A stretch of 64,000 nucleotides of DNA from Sphingomonas kyeonggiensis (GCF_030812785.1 NZ_JAUSTJ010000001.1:372001-436000); one strand, 5' to 3'. Positions 27,093-37,544 are shown, numbered from the stretch's first letter. The notes: generated from the sequence alone by a model not told the origin. Numbers and translations are program-made.

Positions 27093-28787
27093 TCAGCCGA
27101 GTGCGATCGCCTCGCCGCCCAAAGCGACGCTCTCGTTGAGCCGGTAGCGTGCCTGCTGGGCGAAACCCAGTTCGTAGAGCGCCTGGGCCTCAAGCTGGAG
27201 CAGGCCGTGGTCCTCCGGAAACTTGATTCGGCCGGCGGCGCACAGGGCGGTGCGGCGGATCGCATTGGAACCGGACTCCCGGATCGCTTCGGCCAGCTGC
27301 GCGCGGCTGAAATCGGAAGGCAGCGAATCGGAAGGCAGCTCCGCCTCGAGCGCGCGATCGCGCCAATGGGTGACGTCGTAGAGATGGGCGATCGGATCGC
27401 CGAGAATGGGATCGCGCAGCGTCTCGAGGAACGCCGGGTGCAGCGGGTGGGACGGATCGCCGACATTGCAGCGCGCATATTGCGCCGCCAGATGCCCGCC
27501 GGTGTTCTGGATCATGTAGAGCCGCATCGAATCGGCACCGAGCGACTGGGCCAGGCGCATCAGCGCCGGCATCTCATGGAAATTGTCGAGCTGGACCGTG
27601 GCGTTGAGATGGAATTCGCGGAATTCGCCGCGCGCACGCTTGCCAGCGATGAACTGGAGATTGGGATAGAGCTTCTCCCACTTCCCGGGCCGGCGGACAT
27701 GCTCGTAGACCCAGGGCGTGCAGGCGTCGATCGAGACATCGACCAGCGCACGGTAGCGCTCCAGCCCGGGATATTGCGCCCAGCGCCCTTCGCCCATCAG
27801 AAGCGCGTTGGTGTGGATGTTGAGCACCACGTCATCGAGCACGTGATCGGACATGTAGCGCAGGATCGAGCGGTAATGCGGGCTTGACCAGGGATCGCCC
27901 TGGCCGGAGACCGAGATGCGGACCTCACCCTCGGCATTGAGCAGCGGCTGGAACACCTGCTGCTCGATCTTGTCGAAGCGGCGCTCCTGCGCCTCGTCCG
28001 CTGCCAGGATGCCGTCCCGGCACGAAGGGCAGGCGAGGTTGCAGGTGACGTCGTGCGCGAGGAACAACCAGCGCGGGCCCTGCTCCATATGCGTGATGTT
28101 GCCGTCGATCACCGCCCGCATCGCCGGATCGGTGACTTCGTCGCGCGTCGGCAGCTCGTCTTCGTTGATGAAGGTGCAGCGCTGCTTGTGGCAATGGCGA
28201 TAGGAGCCGTCGAGGATGCTGGCGCGCATCTCCTGCGCGGACGGGCTGTTCCAGATCTGCTCGAAGGTGCTGCCGTCAAGCTGGCCGAGGCGCTGCTGCG
28301 TCCAGATCGAGCAGCACGGCGCTACCGTGCCGTCCATCAGCGTCTCGAACTTGACGAAAGGCGCCTCGCAGAAGCGGTTCGAGAGATCGGCCGATTTCTG
28401 GGTGCCGTGGCGCTCGAGGAAGAAGATGCCGCCGGCGATCTGCGGGCAATGCGCGTGCTGCGCCGCCATGCCGGCAAGGAAGGTGAGGCCGCGCTCGCGG
28501 TCCACCGACAGGGCATGGAGCATGCCGCCGAGCAGGTTGAGAATCTTGCGGACGGGCCCGGACTGGCCGGGCTCGAGAACTTCGAGCAGATCGCGCAGCT
28601 CGACTACATCGTCATGCCTCGCAGCATCGGCCAGCAACGGCCAGACTTCGGGATGATCGAGCCCATCGCCGAGACGGTCAACGAGGTTGGAGAGGATCGG
28701 ATAGAATCGGCTCGCGGTCGGATCGGCAATGGCCGGCCCTGCATCGGAGCAGAAGCCCTGCTCCTCGGCGGCGGGCAGATAAGACAT
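27093..28787 (-). CDS. Radical SAM protein with SPASM-like region before the radical SAM core
   Basis: A 564-aa protein. Residues about 138-215 hold a SPASM/twitch-like cysteine region: FCEAPFVKFETLMDGTVAPCC, then FEQIWNSPSAQEMRASIL and CHKQRC. This is followed by a radical SAM core whose cluster motif is CNLACPSC (near residue 255), with ISVSGQGDPWSSPHY and DVSIDACTPWVYEHVRRPG as later strands. In most peptide-modifying enzymes SPASM comes last, so the order is reversed here. The C-terminal 90 residues look TPR-like. No precursor peptide is evident next to it. It is divergent from the tail-fibre-like gene. Confidence 0.8.
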   Translation of the reverse strand: MSYLPAAEEQGFCSDAGPAIADPTASRFYPILSNLVDRLGDGLDHPEVWPLLADAARHDDVVELRDLLEVLEPGQSGPVRKILNLLGGMLHALSVDRERGLTFLAGMAAQHAHCPQIAGGIFFLERHGTQKSADLSNRFCEAPFVKFETLMDGTVAPCCSIWTQQRLGQLDGSTFEQIWNSPSAQEMRASILDGSYRHCHKQRCTFINEDELPTRDEVTDPAMRAVIDGNITHMEQGPRWLFLAHDVTCNLACPSCRDGILAADEAQERRFDKIEQQVFQPLLNAEGEVRISVSGQGDPWSSPHYRSILRYMSDHVLDDVVLNIHTNALLMGEGRWAQYPGLERYRALVDVSIDACTPWVYEHVRRPGKWEKLYPNLQFIAGKRARGEFREFHLNATVQLDNFHEMPALMRLAQSLGADSMRLYMIQNTGGHLAAQYARCNVGDPSHPLHPAFLETLRDPILGDPIAHLYDVTHWRDRALEAELPSDSLPSDFSRAQLAEAIRESGSNAIRRTALCAAGRIKFPEDHGLLQLEAQALYELGFAQQARYRLNESVALGGEAIALG

Positions 28788-29021
28788 GCGATCACTCCGA
28801 AAATGGCTTTGTTCACCATTTTAGGAGAGGCGCAGCCGGACGGTGGCCGGAGGCGGCAAATTTTGCCGGGTCGCTCTCGAATCCGGTCGCGGATCGCTAT
28901 CCCGATTTTTCGGCGTGACATGTAGGAAATCGAAGAACATATCATGAACGTTGAGTGATTCGGACGGGAGGCGCCCCCATCGAATCGCCCGGCATGTGGT
29001 TCATGTTCAATGGAGTATCCC

Positions 29022-30116
29022 ATGACCGTACACACTTACGGCAGCATCGATTTCAACCAGCCGAACACCGGCTCCCCCTTCCCCACGCTGAACGGCGACC
29101 TTTCGGTGCTGGCCCGGCTGGCGGCGGCGTTCGCCCCGCACGAGACCGCGCCGCCGTCGATGGCGGTGACGCTCGATGCCGGCGCGCTGTTCGTGGCGGG
29201 GGCGCCCGTCGAGGTGAAGGCGCAGACCAGCGCGACGATCGCCCCGCCGACGGCCAATCCGCGCATCGACCGGGTGACGATCAGCCCGAGCACGGGCCTG
29301 CTGACGGTCACCGCCGGCACGGAAGCGGCCAACCCGGTGCCGCCCGCCGTCCCGGCCGGCCAGCTGCCGGTGGCGCAGCTGCGGCTCGATGTCGGCATGA
29401 CCGCGATCACCAATGCGCGGATCCGGGACGAGCGTGTCGCTCCGACGGGTACGAGCGGTGGCGGTAGCGGTACCGCCGGCGGTCTGGTCGGCATCCAGAC
29501 CTTCACCAGCAGCGGGACCTATACGCCGAGCGCGGGCACGGCTTCGGTCGTGGTCGAGCTGGTCGGCGGTGGCGGCGCCGGCGGCGGCTGCGCGGCGACC
29601 TCGGGCGCCCAGGGGTCGGCCGGCAGCGGCGGCAGCTCGGGCTCCTATGCCCGGGCGCGCCTCACCACCGGCTTTGCCGGCCTGGCGGTGACCGTCGGTG
29701 CGGGCGGCGCCCCCAGCTCCGCGGCGGCGCGCGGCAATGCCGGCAGCGCTTCGAGCTTCGGCACGCTCGTCACCGCGCCGGGCGGCCTGGGCGGCATGCC
29801 CGGCTACGCGACCTCGCCGGGCATCATCGTGGGCGGTTCGGATGCAGGCCCGGCCTCGACCGGCGGCAACCTGGTGAATACCGCAGGCAATCCGGGCGAC
29901 CATGGCCTGGTGATCGGCCTGACCGCAGTGGTCGGCGGCAATGGCGGCGGCTCGCCGTTCGGCGGCGGCGGCAATGGTGGCGGCAACACGCCCGGCTACA
30001 ACGGGCTCGCGCCGGGCGCCGGCGGCGGCGGGGCAAGCTCCATTGCCGCCGGCACGGCCCGGAACAGCGGTGCCGGCGCCAATGGCCTGGTGATCGTCTA
30101 CGAATATTCGGCCTAG
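29022..30116 (+). CDS. Phage tail-fibre-like protein with Gly-rich domain
   Basis: A 364-aa protein. The N-terminal 140 residues (STLNGDLSVLARL-like region, VTLDAGALFVAGAPVEVKA, PRIDRVTISPSTGLLTVTAG) resemble baseplate/tail-fibre connector modules. From about residue 150, IQTFTSSGTYTPSAGTASVV leads into a Gly-rich fold with many GGGG turns, typical of phage tail tip adhesins with polyglycine sandwich domains. The start ATG at 29022 has GGAG 7 bases upstream; the ATG at 29010 lacks one. No other phage genes are near, so it is an orphan or domesticated adhesin. Confidence 0.7.
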   Translation: MTVHTYGSIDFNQPNTGSPFPTLNGDLSVLARLAAAFAPHETAPPSMAVTLDAGALFVAGAPVEVKAQTSATIAPPTANPRIDRVTISPSTGLLTVTAGTEAANPVPPAVPAGQLPVAQLRLDVGMTAITNARIRDERVAPTGTSGGGSGTAGGLVGIQTFTSSGTYTPSAGTASVVVELVGGGGAGGGCAATSGAQGSAGSGGSSGSYARARLTTGFAGLAVTVGAGGAPSSAAARGNAGSASSFGTLVTAPGGLGGMPGYATSPGIIVGGSDAGPASTGGNLVNTAGNPGDHGLVIGLTAVVGGNGGGSPFGGGGNGGGNTPGYNGLAPGAGGGGASSIAAGTARNSGAGANGLVIVYEYSA

Positions 30117-30127
30117 CCGAGCAACGG

Positions 30128-30153
30128 AACGGCCGGGGACATCCCCGGCCGTT
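30128..30153. terminator. Rho-independent, probably bidirectional terminator
   Basis: AACGGCCGGGG and CCCCGGCCGTT form a perfect 11-bp GC-rich stem with an ACAT loop, followed by TCTATT. It lies between the convergent ends of the tail-fibre-like gene and rnhB and should end both transcripts. Confidence 0.85.
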
Positions 30154-30154
30154 T

Positions 30155-30793
30155 CTATTCCGCCGCCGGCATCCCGAAATCGAAATGCGCCTGGGCGACG
30201 GGCGCGAAGCTCCTGCGGTGGTGCGGGGTAGGGCCGAGCGACCGCAGCGCTTCCTGGTGGACCCTGGCCGCATAGCCCTTGTTGCTCGCCCAGCCATAGC
30301 CGGGATGGAGCGCGTCGAGCGCGATCATCATCGAATCGCGGTTGTGCTTGGCGACGATCGAGGCGGCGGCGATCGACAGGCAGAGCGCGTCCCCGCCGAC
30401 CACGGCATGGCTCTGGTGGCTCCAGTCGGGGCAGCGATTGCCGTCGACCAGCACGAAGGCGGGCGGCAGATCGAGCGCGGCGACCGCGCGGGTCATCGCC
30501 AGCATCGTCGCCCAGAAGATGTTGAGCGTGTCGATCTCCTCGACCGAGCAGATGCCGATGCCGACCTTGGCGCAGGCGAGGATCTCGGCGCAGAGCCGCT
30601 CGCGCTTCCCGGCGGTCAGCGCCTTGGAATCGTCGATACCCTCGGGGATGCACTTGGGATCGAGCACCACCGCTGCCGCCACGACCGGGCCGGCGAGCGG
30701 GCCGCGGCCGGCCTCGTCCACCCCGGCAACCGGGCCGCCGTGCAGCTTTCCATATTTCCGCTCGAACTTGAGATCAGGCCCGGATTTAAGCAT
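30155..30793 (-). CDS. rnhB: Ribonuclease HII
   Basis: A 212-aa type 2 RNase H that nicks RNA primers and single ribonucleotides in DNA. The N-terminal catalytic motif is VAGVDEAGRGPLAGPVVAAA, and later acidic residues lie in VLVDGNRCP and SIVAKHNRDSMM. Its start overlaps the thiD fusion stop by eight bases. Confidence 0.96.
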   Translation of the reverse strand: MLKSGPDLKFERKYGKLHGGPVAGVDEAGRGPLAGPVVAAAVVLDPKCIPEGIDDSKALTAGKRERLCAEILACAKVGIGICSVEEIDTLNIFWATMLAMTRAVAALDLPPAFVLVDGNRCPDWSHQSHAVVGGDALCLSIAAASIVAKHNRDSMMIALDALHPGYGWASNKGYAARVHQEALRSLGPTPHHRRSFAPVAQAHFDFGMPAAE

Positions 30794-31943
30794 CGCCGAC
30801 GCGCCATGGCGGATAGCGGCGCATCTCGCCAGCCTGATAGAGACGAACCGAGTTGCCGGCCGGATCGCGCAGGCGCGCCTCGCGCCAGCCCCAATTCTCG
30901 TCCTTCGGCTCCTGCTCGAACTTCACGCCCTGCTGCTGGAGATAGGCGACGGTGACGTCGAGATCGCCGCATTCGAAATAGACGACCGGGGCGGTGTAGC
31001 CGGGATCGGTGGCGATGCTGAAGGTTGCGCCGCCCTCGGTCTCGAACCGAGCATAGCGGGGCGAGGCGCGGACGACCTGGGTGAGGCCGAGCAGCCGGTA
31101 GAAGCGCTCGCTCGCCGCGAGGTCGGTGGCGGGCACGGTCACCTGGTTCAGCATCGGCTCGAAGAAGCTCATGTTGAGATCGAGCCGCACCGCCTGGTGC
31201 CCCATCGGGCCATGGCCGCGGCCCAGCCCTGGCGCCTCCAGCATCGCGATGCGGACGAAGCGCCGGGCGCGGCGGACCGCCTCGGGCAGGTCCCATTCCA
31301 CCGCCAGGCCGCAGGCGATCGCCGAGGACAGGGTGCAGCCGGTGCCATGGGTGTTGTCGGTATCGATGCGGGGATTGCTCCACTCGATCTCGGGCGGATC
31401 CTCGGGATCGGCGGAATAGAGCCGGTCGGTGATCACCGGGCCCTCGACATGGCCGCCCTTGACCAGCACGGCGCAGCGATGCGCCTCGACCAGCGCCCGG
31501 GCATCGCCGCCGAGCGCGGCGAGCTCAGGGATGTTGGGGGTGACGACTGTGGCGCGGTCCATCAGCCGCTCGAACGCGGCGATGGTCGCGTCGTCGGCCA
31601 GAGTGGCGCCACTGGTCGCGACCATCACGGGGTCGAACACCACCGGCACGCCGGGCAGCTCGGCGAGCTTCTCCGCCACCGCCAGCGCGGTGCGGGCCGA
31701 GCCGATCATGCCGATCTTGACCGCATCGACGCCGATATCGGCGACACAGGCGTCGATCTGGGCGAGCACCATCTCGGTGGGCACCGGATGGACGCCGGTG
31801 ACGCCGAGCGTGTTCTGCGCGGTGATCGCGGTGATCGCAGTCATCGCATGGCCGCCGAGCATGGTGACGGTCTTGATGTCCGCCTGGATGCCCGCGCCGC
31901 CGCCGGAATCAGAGCCGGCGATGATGAGGATGCGAGGAGTCAT
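30786..31943 (-). CDS. thiD: HMP-P kinase fused to a glyoxalase/VOC domain
   Basis: A 385-aa fusion. Residues 1-260 are ThiD, which phosphorylates hydroxymethylpyrimidine (phosphate) in thiamine synthesis: ILIIAGSDSGGGAGIQADIKT, then VFDPVMVATSG and the anion-hole DNTHGTGCTLSSAIA. Residues about 268-385 form a vicinal-oxygen-chelate domain (LNQVTVPATDLAASERFYR, then VVYFECGDLDVTVAYL and RDPAGNSVRLYQAGE). The frame is continuous, with no stop at the junction. I prefer ATG 31943 over TTG 31952. The role of the VOC part is unknown. Confidence 0.88.
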   Translation of the reverse strand: MTPRILIIAGSDSGGGAGIQADIKTVTMLGGHAMTAITAITAQNTLGVTGVHPVPTEMVLAQIDACVADIGVDAVKIGMIGSARTALAVAEKLAELPGVPVVFDPVMVATSGATLADDATIAAFERLMDRATVVTPNIPELAALGGDARALVEAHRCAVLVKGGHVEGPVITDRLYSADPEDPPEIEWSNPRIDTDNTHGTGCTLSSAIACGLAVEWDLPEAVRRARRFVRIAMLEAPGLGRGHGPMGHQAVRLDLNMSFFEPMLNQVTVPATDLAASERFYRLLGLTQVVRASPRYARFETEGGATFSIATDPGYTAPVVYFECGDLDVTVAYLQQQGVKFEQEPKDENWGWREARLRDPAGNSVRLYQAGEMRRYPPWRVGDA

Positions 31944-31961
31944 GTGCCTCAACCCCTGGAG

Positions 31962-32186
31962 TTAAGCCTTGAACCGGCGCTCCGTGGAGGCCGGGTTGCT
32001 CGCCAGCGCCTTACCCACACGCGCCGGCCGGTCCAACAGCTCGCCGCCGCAATTGGGGCAGCGTTCGTCGAGCGCATCGGCGCAGTCGGCGCAATAGGTG
32101 CACTCGAACGAGCAGATGAACGCGCCGCCCTCGTCCGCCGGCAGGTCGGCGCCGCAGCGCTCACAATCAGGACGCATCTCAAGCAT
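31962..32186 (-). CDS. DUF1272 zinc-ribbon protein
   Basis: A 74-aa protein with four CxxC-type pairs (CERCG, CSFECTYCADC, CPNCGGEL), begins [11 protein letters not shown] and ends in a basic tail. This is the DUF1272 family, small zinc-binding proteins of unknown function. It overlaps the next upstream membrane-protein gene by eight bases. Confidence 0.9.
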   Translation of the reverse strand: MLEMRPDCERCGADLPADEGGAFICSFECTYCADCADALDERCPNCGGELLDRPARVGKALASNPASTERRFKA

Positions 32187-32373
32187 CAGCGCGTTTCCAG
32201 ATCATGTCATAGAGGTACCACAGCCCGCCCGCGATTACCGCGACGACCACCGAATGCGAGAGTCCTTCGAGCGCCGACATCGTGCCGCTGGCCAGTTGCC
32301 CGAAATTCGCGAACCAGCCGCCGAGCGCTCCCGCCACGCCGACCGACACAGCCGAACGCAACCGTTCGCTCAT
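32179..32373 (-). CDS. Small membrane protein of unknown function
   Basis: A 64-aa protein with two hydrophobic segments ([17 protein letters not shown] and [19 protein letters not shown]). It overlaps glmM upstream (ATGA) and the DUF1272 gene downstream, so it is part of a glmM-led transcript. No family recognised. Confidence 0.65.
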   Translation of the reverse strand: MSERLRSAVSVGVAGALGGWFANFGQLASGTMSALEGLSHSVVVAVIAGGLWYLYDMIWKRADA

Positions 32374-33710
32374 GCCGCGACCTCCGCGACCACGTCGCAG
32401 ATGCGGTCGACCACCGCCTCGACCTGGCCCTTGTCGTCGCCCTCGGCCATCACCCGGATCACCGGTTCGGTGCCCGAGGCGCGGATGACGAGGCGGCCCT
32501 TGCCGTCCAGCTCCGCCTCGGCCGCAGCGATCACGTCCTTCACCCGCGGATCCTCGAGCGGCTTGCCGCCCTTGAAGCGGACATTCTTGAGCAGCTGGGG
32601 CAGCGGATCGAAGCGGTGGAGCACCTCGCTGGCCGGCGCGCCGGCGCGGACCAGCTCGGCCAGCACCTGGAGCGAGGCGACCAGCCCATCGCCGGTGGTG
32701 GCATAGTCGGACAGGATGATATGGCCCGACTGCTCGCCGCCGACATTATAGCCCGACGAGCGCATCTTCTCGAGGACGTAGCGATCGCCCACCGCGGTGC
32801 GGATCAGGCCGAGGCCCTGCGCCGAGAGGTGCCGCTCGAGCCCGAGGTTCGACATGACGGTGGCGACCAAGCCTCCGCCCGCCAGCCGGCCCTGGCGCGC
32901 CCAGCCGCCGGCGATCGTCGCCATCAGCTGGTCGCCATCGACGACCTTACCATGCTCGTCGACCACGATCAGCCGGTCGGCATCGCCGTCGAGCGCGATG
33001 CCGATATGCGCGCCTGAGGCGACCACCGTCTCGCACAGGGTGCCCGGCGCAGTGGAGCCGACGCCGTCGTTGATGTTCTTGCCGTTCGGCGTGACGCCGA
33101 TCGCGATCACTTCGGCGCCGAGTTCCCACAGTGCCGAGGGGGCGACCTGATAGGCCGCGCCATTCGCGCAATCGACGACGATCTTGAGCCCGTCGAGCGT
33201 CAGCGCCTCGGGGAAGGTCGACTTGGCGAAGTGGATGTAGCGGCCGCGCGCATCCTCGACGCGGCGGGCCCGGCCGATATCGGCCGACTGGGCGAGCGGC
33301 ACCTCGCCGTCGATCAGCGCCTCGATCGCCAGCTCGTCCGTGTCGGAGAGCTTGAAACCGTCGGGGCCGAACAGCTTGATGCCGTTGTCGGCATAGGGAT
33401 TGTGGCTGGCCGAGATCATCACGCCCATGTCGGCGCGCATCGAATGGGTGAGCATCGCCACCGCCGGCGTCGGCATCGGCCCGAGCAGCACCACGTCCAT
33501 GCCCACCGAGGTGAAGCCGGCGACCAGCGCATTCTCGAGCATATAGCCCGAGAGCCGCGTGTCCTTGCCGATCACCACCCGGTGGCGATGATCGCCCCGG
33601 CGGAAATGCGCGCCGGCCGCCATGCCGACCTTCATCGCCATCGCCGCAGTCATCGGCGCGACGTTGGTCGCCCCGCGGATTCCGTCCGTACCGAAATATT
33701 TTCTTGCCAT
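32370..33710 (-). CDS. glmM: Phosphoglucosamine mutase
   Basis: A 446-aa enzyme that converts glucosamine-6-phosphate to glucosamine-1-phosphate for peptidoglycan and LPS. It begins [20 protein letters not shown], has the phosphoserine loop [13 protein letters not shown], the metal loop [13 protein letters not shown], the substrate loop GGEQSGHII and the phosphate-binding [12 protein letters not shown]. The reading frame is open far upstream, but the family N-terminus fixes the start at 33710. Confidence 0.97.
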   Translation of the reverse strand: MARKYFGTDGIRGATNVAPMTAAMAMKVGMAAGAHFRRGDHRHRVVIGKDTRLSGYMLENALVAGFTSVGMDVVLLGPMPTPAVAMLTHSMRADMGVMISASHNPYADNGIKLFGPDGFKLSDTDELAIEALIDGEVPLAQSADIGRARRVEDARGRYIHFAKSTFPEALTLDGLKIVVDCANGAAYQVAPSALWELGAEVIAIGVTPNGKNINDGVGSTAPGTLCETVVASGAHIGIALDGDADRLIVVDEHGKVVDGDQLMATIAGGWARQGRLAGGGLVATVMSNLGLERHLSAQGLGLIRTAVGDRYVLEKMRSSGYNVGGEQSGHIILSDYATTGDGLVASLQVLAELVRAGAPASEVLHRFDPLPQLLKNVRFKGGKPLEDPRVKDVIAAAEAELDGKGRLVIRASGTEPVIRVMAEGDDKGQVEAVVDRICDVVAEVAA

Positions 33711-33782
33711 GTGCCGTTTTCTCGCGACCTTGCGGGCCCTCAACCGCCACCCGATTAGCGCGGAAAACCAAAAAGGGCGAGC

Positions 33783-35057
33783 ATGTCGCAAGCATTGAGA
33801 ATCCTGATCGCGCTGGTCGCGGGACTGGGCGTGGGGATAGCGCTTGCCAATTACGCGCCGGGCGCGGGTGGCTTCGCCCTGCATTATTTCACCAAGCCGA
33901 TCGGATCGGCCTGGCTGCACGGGCTGCAGATGGTGATCGTGCCGCTGGTGGTGGCGCTGCTGGTGATCGGTATCGCCGCCTCGGCCGAAGCCGCGCGCGC
34001 CGGGCGCATCGCCGCGAGCGCGCTGATCTGCTTCGTCGCGATCCTGTGGTTCAACACGCTGCTGTCGGCCTTCGTCACGCCGATGCTGCTCCAGCTCTTC
34101 CCGCTGCCGCACGAATGGGCGGAGGCGCTGCGCGCCTCGCTGTCGAGCGCCAAGGTGGCCGGACAGGTGCCGAGCCTGAGCGACTTCTTCGACAAGATCG
34201 TGCCGACCAACATCGTCGCCGCTGCCAGCGCCGACGCCTTCCTGCCGCTCACCGTGTTCGCCATGGTCTTCGCCTTCGCGATCACCCGGCTGCCGACCGA
34301 GCGGCGCAAGCTGCTGCTCGATTTCTTCCAGGCGATCGCCGACGCGATGATCGTGGTGATCGGCTGGGTGCTGATGCTGGCGCCCGTCGGCGTGTTCTGC
34401 CTCGCCTTCGGCCTGGGCATGGAGACCGGCGCCGCCGCGTTCGGCGCGCTGCTCCACTATATCCTGATCGTCTCGTCGCTGGGCATCATCGTGCTGCTCT
34501 CCGCCTATCCGCTCGCCGCGATCGGCGCGCGGGTGCGGGTCAGCCGCTTCGCCCGCGAAGTGCTGCCGAGCCAGGTGGTGGCGCTGAGCACTTCCTCCTC
34601 GCTCGCCAGCCTGCCGACCATGCTGCGCTCGAGCGAGGCGCTGGGCGCGCCCGCCACCGTATCGGGCGTGGTGCTGCCGATCGCGGTCGCCGTGTTCCGC
34701 GCGACCAGCCCGGCGATGAACCTGGCGGTGGCGCTCTATGTCGCGCACCTGACCGGCACGCCGATCGGCCCGGGCCAGCTCGCCGCCGGCATCGCCACGG
34801 CGGCGATCACCACCATGGGATCGGTCAGCCTGCCCGGCACGATCAGCTTCTTCGCCTCGGTCGCGCCGGTCGCGGTGGCGATGGGCGTGCCGATCGAGGC
34901 GCTGGGCCTGCTCGTCGCGGTGGAGACGGTGCCCGACCTGTTCCGCACGCTCGGCAACGTCACCATGGACGTCGCGGTGACCGCGACGATCGCCCGCCGC
35001 ACCGGTGACGGCGAGCCCAAGACCGAGACCGACGCGCTGCTCGCCGAAGAGCTTTGA
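33783..35057 (+). CDS. Dicarboxylate/amino acid:cation symporter (DAACS family)
   Basis: A 424-aa transporter of the GltP/DctA family with about eight helices. Landmarks are the re-entrant loop [18 protein letters not shown] (HP1), the metal/substrate helix [22 protein letters not shown], and [23 protein letters not shown] (HP2). The family NMDGT motif is replaced by SPAMN, so the substrate may differ from aspartate or glutamate. The next gene starts within its stop codon. Confidence 0.88.
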   Translation: MSQALRILIALVAGLGVGIALANYAPGAGGFALHYFTKPIGSAWLHGLQMVIVPLVVALLVIGIAASAEAARAGRIAASALICFVAILWFNTLLSAFVTPMLLQLFPLPHEWAEALRASLSSAKVAGQVPSLSDFFDKIVPTNIVAAASADAFLPLTVFAMVFAFAITRLPTERRKLLLDFFQAIADAMIVVIGWVLMLAPVGVFCLAFGLGMETGAAAFGALLHYILIVSSLGIIVLLSAYPLAAIGARVRVSRFAREVLPSQVVALSTSSSLASLPTMLRSSEALGAPATVSGVVLPIAVAVFRATSPAMNLAVALYVAHLTGTPIGPGQLAAGIATAAITTMGSVSLPGTISFFASVAPVAVAMGVPIEALGLLVAVETVPDLFRTLGNVTMDVAVTATIARRTGDGEPKTETDALLAEEL

Positions 35058-36142
35058 ACGCCCGCGCCGCGGGGCTGTGGCTGGCGCTGCTCGCGGCGTC
35101 GGCGGCGGGCACGGCGATCCTCGAATGGATCGGGCTGTCGGCCGGGCTGCTGCTCGGTCCGATGCTCGCCGCGATCGCCTTTTCGGCGCGCGGTGCGGCG
35201 CTGCGCCTGCCCAGGCCGTTCTTCGTCGGCGCCCAGGCGGTGATCGGCTGCCTGATCGCCGGCACGCTCGACATGGGCACCTTCGCGCGGGTGGTGACGC
35301 AGTGGCCGCTGTTCCTGGGCGTGACCGCGGCGACGCTCGGGGCGAGCAGCCTGCTCGGCTATCTACTCAGCCGCTGGCGGGTGCTGCCGGGCAGCACCGC
35401 GATCTGGGGATCGATGCCGGGCGCCGCCTCGGCAATGGTGGTGATGGCCGATGCGTTCGGCGCGGACGCGCGGCTGGTGGCATTCATGACCTATACCCGG
35501 GTGGTGTGCGTCGCCGGCGCTGCCTCGATCCTCGCCGCGGCGCTCGGCGCGCATCGCGGCGACGACTGGCTCGTGACGATGCTCACTCCCGCCCCGCTGA
35601 TCCCCTCGCTGGCGACGCTGGCGGTGGCGGGCATCGGCGCATTCGTCGGGCTCAAGCTGCGCATCCCGGCCGGGGCGCTGCTGGTGCCGATGGCGGCGGG
35701 CATCGCGCTCCATGCCATGGGGGTACTGCGGATGACTTTGCCCGAGCCGGTGCTGGCGCTGAGCTATGCGCTGGTCGGCTGGCGGATCGGGCTGGCCTTC
35801 ACCCGCGAGACGCTGGCGCTAGCGGCCAAGGCACTGCCCCGCGTGCTGCTCTCGACCTTCGTGCTAATCGGCTTTTCAGCGGCGCTGTCGCTGGTGGTTG
35901 CCCGGCTGACGGGGATCGATCCGGTCAGCGCCTATCTGGCGGTGAGCCCCGGCGGGCTCGATTCGGTGGCGATCATCGCCACCTCGGTGCCGGTGGACCA
36001 GCCCTTCGTGATGGCGATGCAGGCGCTGCGGTTTCTTGCCGTGCTGGCGCTGGGACCGAGTTTGGCGCGGATGGCGGCGGGGCGATTTGCCAGATCTACG
36101 GCTACCGGGGCGCCCAGCCGCACCCTCCCTCCGGGGGAGTGA
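35054..36142 (+). CDS. AbrB family membrane protein (ammonia monooxygenase-like)
   Basis: A 362-aa protein with about ten transmembrane segments in two repeated halves: [37 protein letters not shown], then [19 protein letters not shown] and [17 protein letters not shown]. This is the AbrB/YdhC-type family often mis-called ammonia monooxygenase. It starts at TTG overlapping the symporter stop (TTGA), so the two are coupled. Function unproven; possibly a transporter or an accessory of the symporter. Confidence 0.85.
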   Translation: MNARAAGLWLALLAASAAGTAILEWIGLSAGLLLGPMLAAIAFSARGAALRLPRPFFVGAQAVIGCLIAGTLDMGTFARVVTQWPLFLGVTAATLGASSLLGYLLSRWRVLPGSTAIWGSMPGAASAMVVMADAFGADARLVAFMTYTRVVCVAGAASILAAALGAHRGDDWLVTMLTPAPLIPSLATLAVAGIGAFVGLKLRIPAGALLVPMAAGIALHAMGVLRMTLPEPVLALSYALVGWRIGLAFTRETLALAAKALPRVLLSTFVLIGFSAALSLVVARLTGIDPVSAYLAVSPGGLDSVAIIATSVPVDQPFVMAMQALRFLAVLALGPSLARMAAGRFARSTATGAPSRTLPPGE

Positions 36143-36197
36143 GCGGCGAAGGCTGCCCCGCAGCCTTCGGTTCACGCCTGCGGCGCGAACTTCCCAC

Positions 36198-37544
36198 TCA
36201 CTTCATGAGGACGAGCTCTTCCGACATGGTCGGGTGCAGCGCCACGGTCTGGTCGAAGGCGTCCTTGGTGAGCCCGGCCTTCACCGCCACCGCCGCGGCC
36301 TGGAGGATCTCCGGCGCGTCGGGGCCGATCATGTGGAGGCCGACGACCCGGCCGGTCGTGCCGTCACAGATCATCTTGTAGAGCGCGCGCTCGTTGCGAT
36401 CGGCCAGCACGTTCTTCATCGCGCGGAAATCGGACTGGTAGACGGCGATCGAGCCGAGCTTGTTGCGCGCCTCGCTCTCGGTCATGCCGACGCTGGCGAG
36501 CGGCGGGTGGCTGAACACCGCGCTGGGGATGCAGCTGTAATCGACCTGGTGCGGCTTGCCGCCGAAGATCGTGTCGGCGAAGGCCTGGCCTTCGCGGATC
36601 GCGACAGGCGTGAGCTGCACCCGGTTGGTCACGTCGCCGACCGCATAGATCGAATCGACCGAGGACTTGTTGTCCGCATCGACCTGCACTGCACCCTTGC
36701 TGTCGAGCGTGACGCCGATCTCGGCGAGGCCCAGGCCTTCGGTGTTCGGCACGCGGCCGGTGGCGAAGAGCACGCAATCGACTTCGATCGGCTCGTGCTT
36801 GGTCAGCGTCACCTTGAAGGCCCCGCTCTCTAGCTTCTCGATGCTCTTGAACTCGGCATGGAAGCGGAAATCGATGCCCTTCATCAGCGAGATCTGGAGC
36901 AGGCGGTCACGCATCGAATGGTCATAGCCGCGCAGGATCACGTCGGTGCGGTTGACCAGGGTGACGTGGCTGCCGAACTCGTTGAAGATGCCGGCGAACT
37001 CGTTGGCGATGTAGCCGCCGCCGGCGATCAGGATGCGCTTGGGCAGCTTCTCGAGGTGGAAGACCTCGTTCGAGGTAATGCCATGCTCGCTGCCCGGGAA
37101 TTCGGGCACGTGCGGATGGGCGCCGGTGGCGATCAATATGTACTTGGCGGTGATCTTGCGGCCCGAGGCCAGCGTCACTTCGTGCGGACCGGTGACGGTG
37201 GCGCGCTCGAGGAAGGTCTCGACGTTATTGTTGTGCAGCGTCTGGGTGTAGAGGCCGTTCAGCCGGTCGACATCGGCCATGACGTTGTCGCGCAGCACCG
37301 CCCAGTCGAAATCGCATTCGGGCACGTTCCAGCCGAAGCGGCGCGCGTCCTTCAGATCCTCGGCGAAATGCGCGCCATAGACGAGCAGCTTCTTGGGCAC
37401 GCAGCCGCGGATCACGCAGGTGCCGCCGATGCGATATTCCTCGGCCACCGCGACCTTCGCGCCATAGGCCGCGGAGACGCGCGAGGCACGGGTGCCCCCG
37501 GAACCGGCGCCGATCACGAAGAGGTCATAGTCGTATTCGGCCAC
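36198..37544 (-). CDS. gor: Glutathione-disulfide reductase
   Basis: A 448-aa flavoprotein that reduces oxidised glutathione with NADPH. The FAD motif is LFVIGAGSGGTRASRVSAAYG, the redox-active pair is GGTCVIRGCVPKK, the NADPH motif is RILIAGGGYIANEFAGIF, and the C-terminal catalytic region is VGLHMIGPDAPEILQ with LHPTMSEELV. GXXXXR spacing in the NADP domain (VTLVNRTDVILRGYD) fits NADPH preference. Confidence 0.96.
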   Translation of the reverse strand: MAEYDYDLFVIGAGSGGTRASRVSAAYGAKVAVAEEYRIGGTCVIRGCVPKKLLVYGAHFAEDLKDARRFGWNVPECDFDWAVLRDNVMADVDRLNGLYTQTLHNNNVETFLERATVTGPHEVTLASGRKITAKYILIATGAHPHVPEFPGSEHGITSNEVFHLEKLPKRILIAGGGYIANEFAGIFNEFGSHVTLVNRTDVILRGYDHSMRDRLLQISLMKGIDFRFHAEFKSIEKLESGAFKVTLTKHEPIEVDCVLFATGRVPNTEGLGLAEIGVTLDSKGAVQVDADNKSSVDSIYAVGDVTNRVQLTPVAIREGQAFADTIFGGKPHQVDYSCIPSAVFSHPPLASVGMTESEARNKLGSIAVYQSDFRAMKNVLADRNERALYKMICDGTTGRVVGLHMIGPDAPEILQAAAVAVKAGLTKDAFDQTVALHPTMSEELVLMK

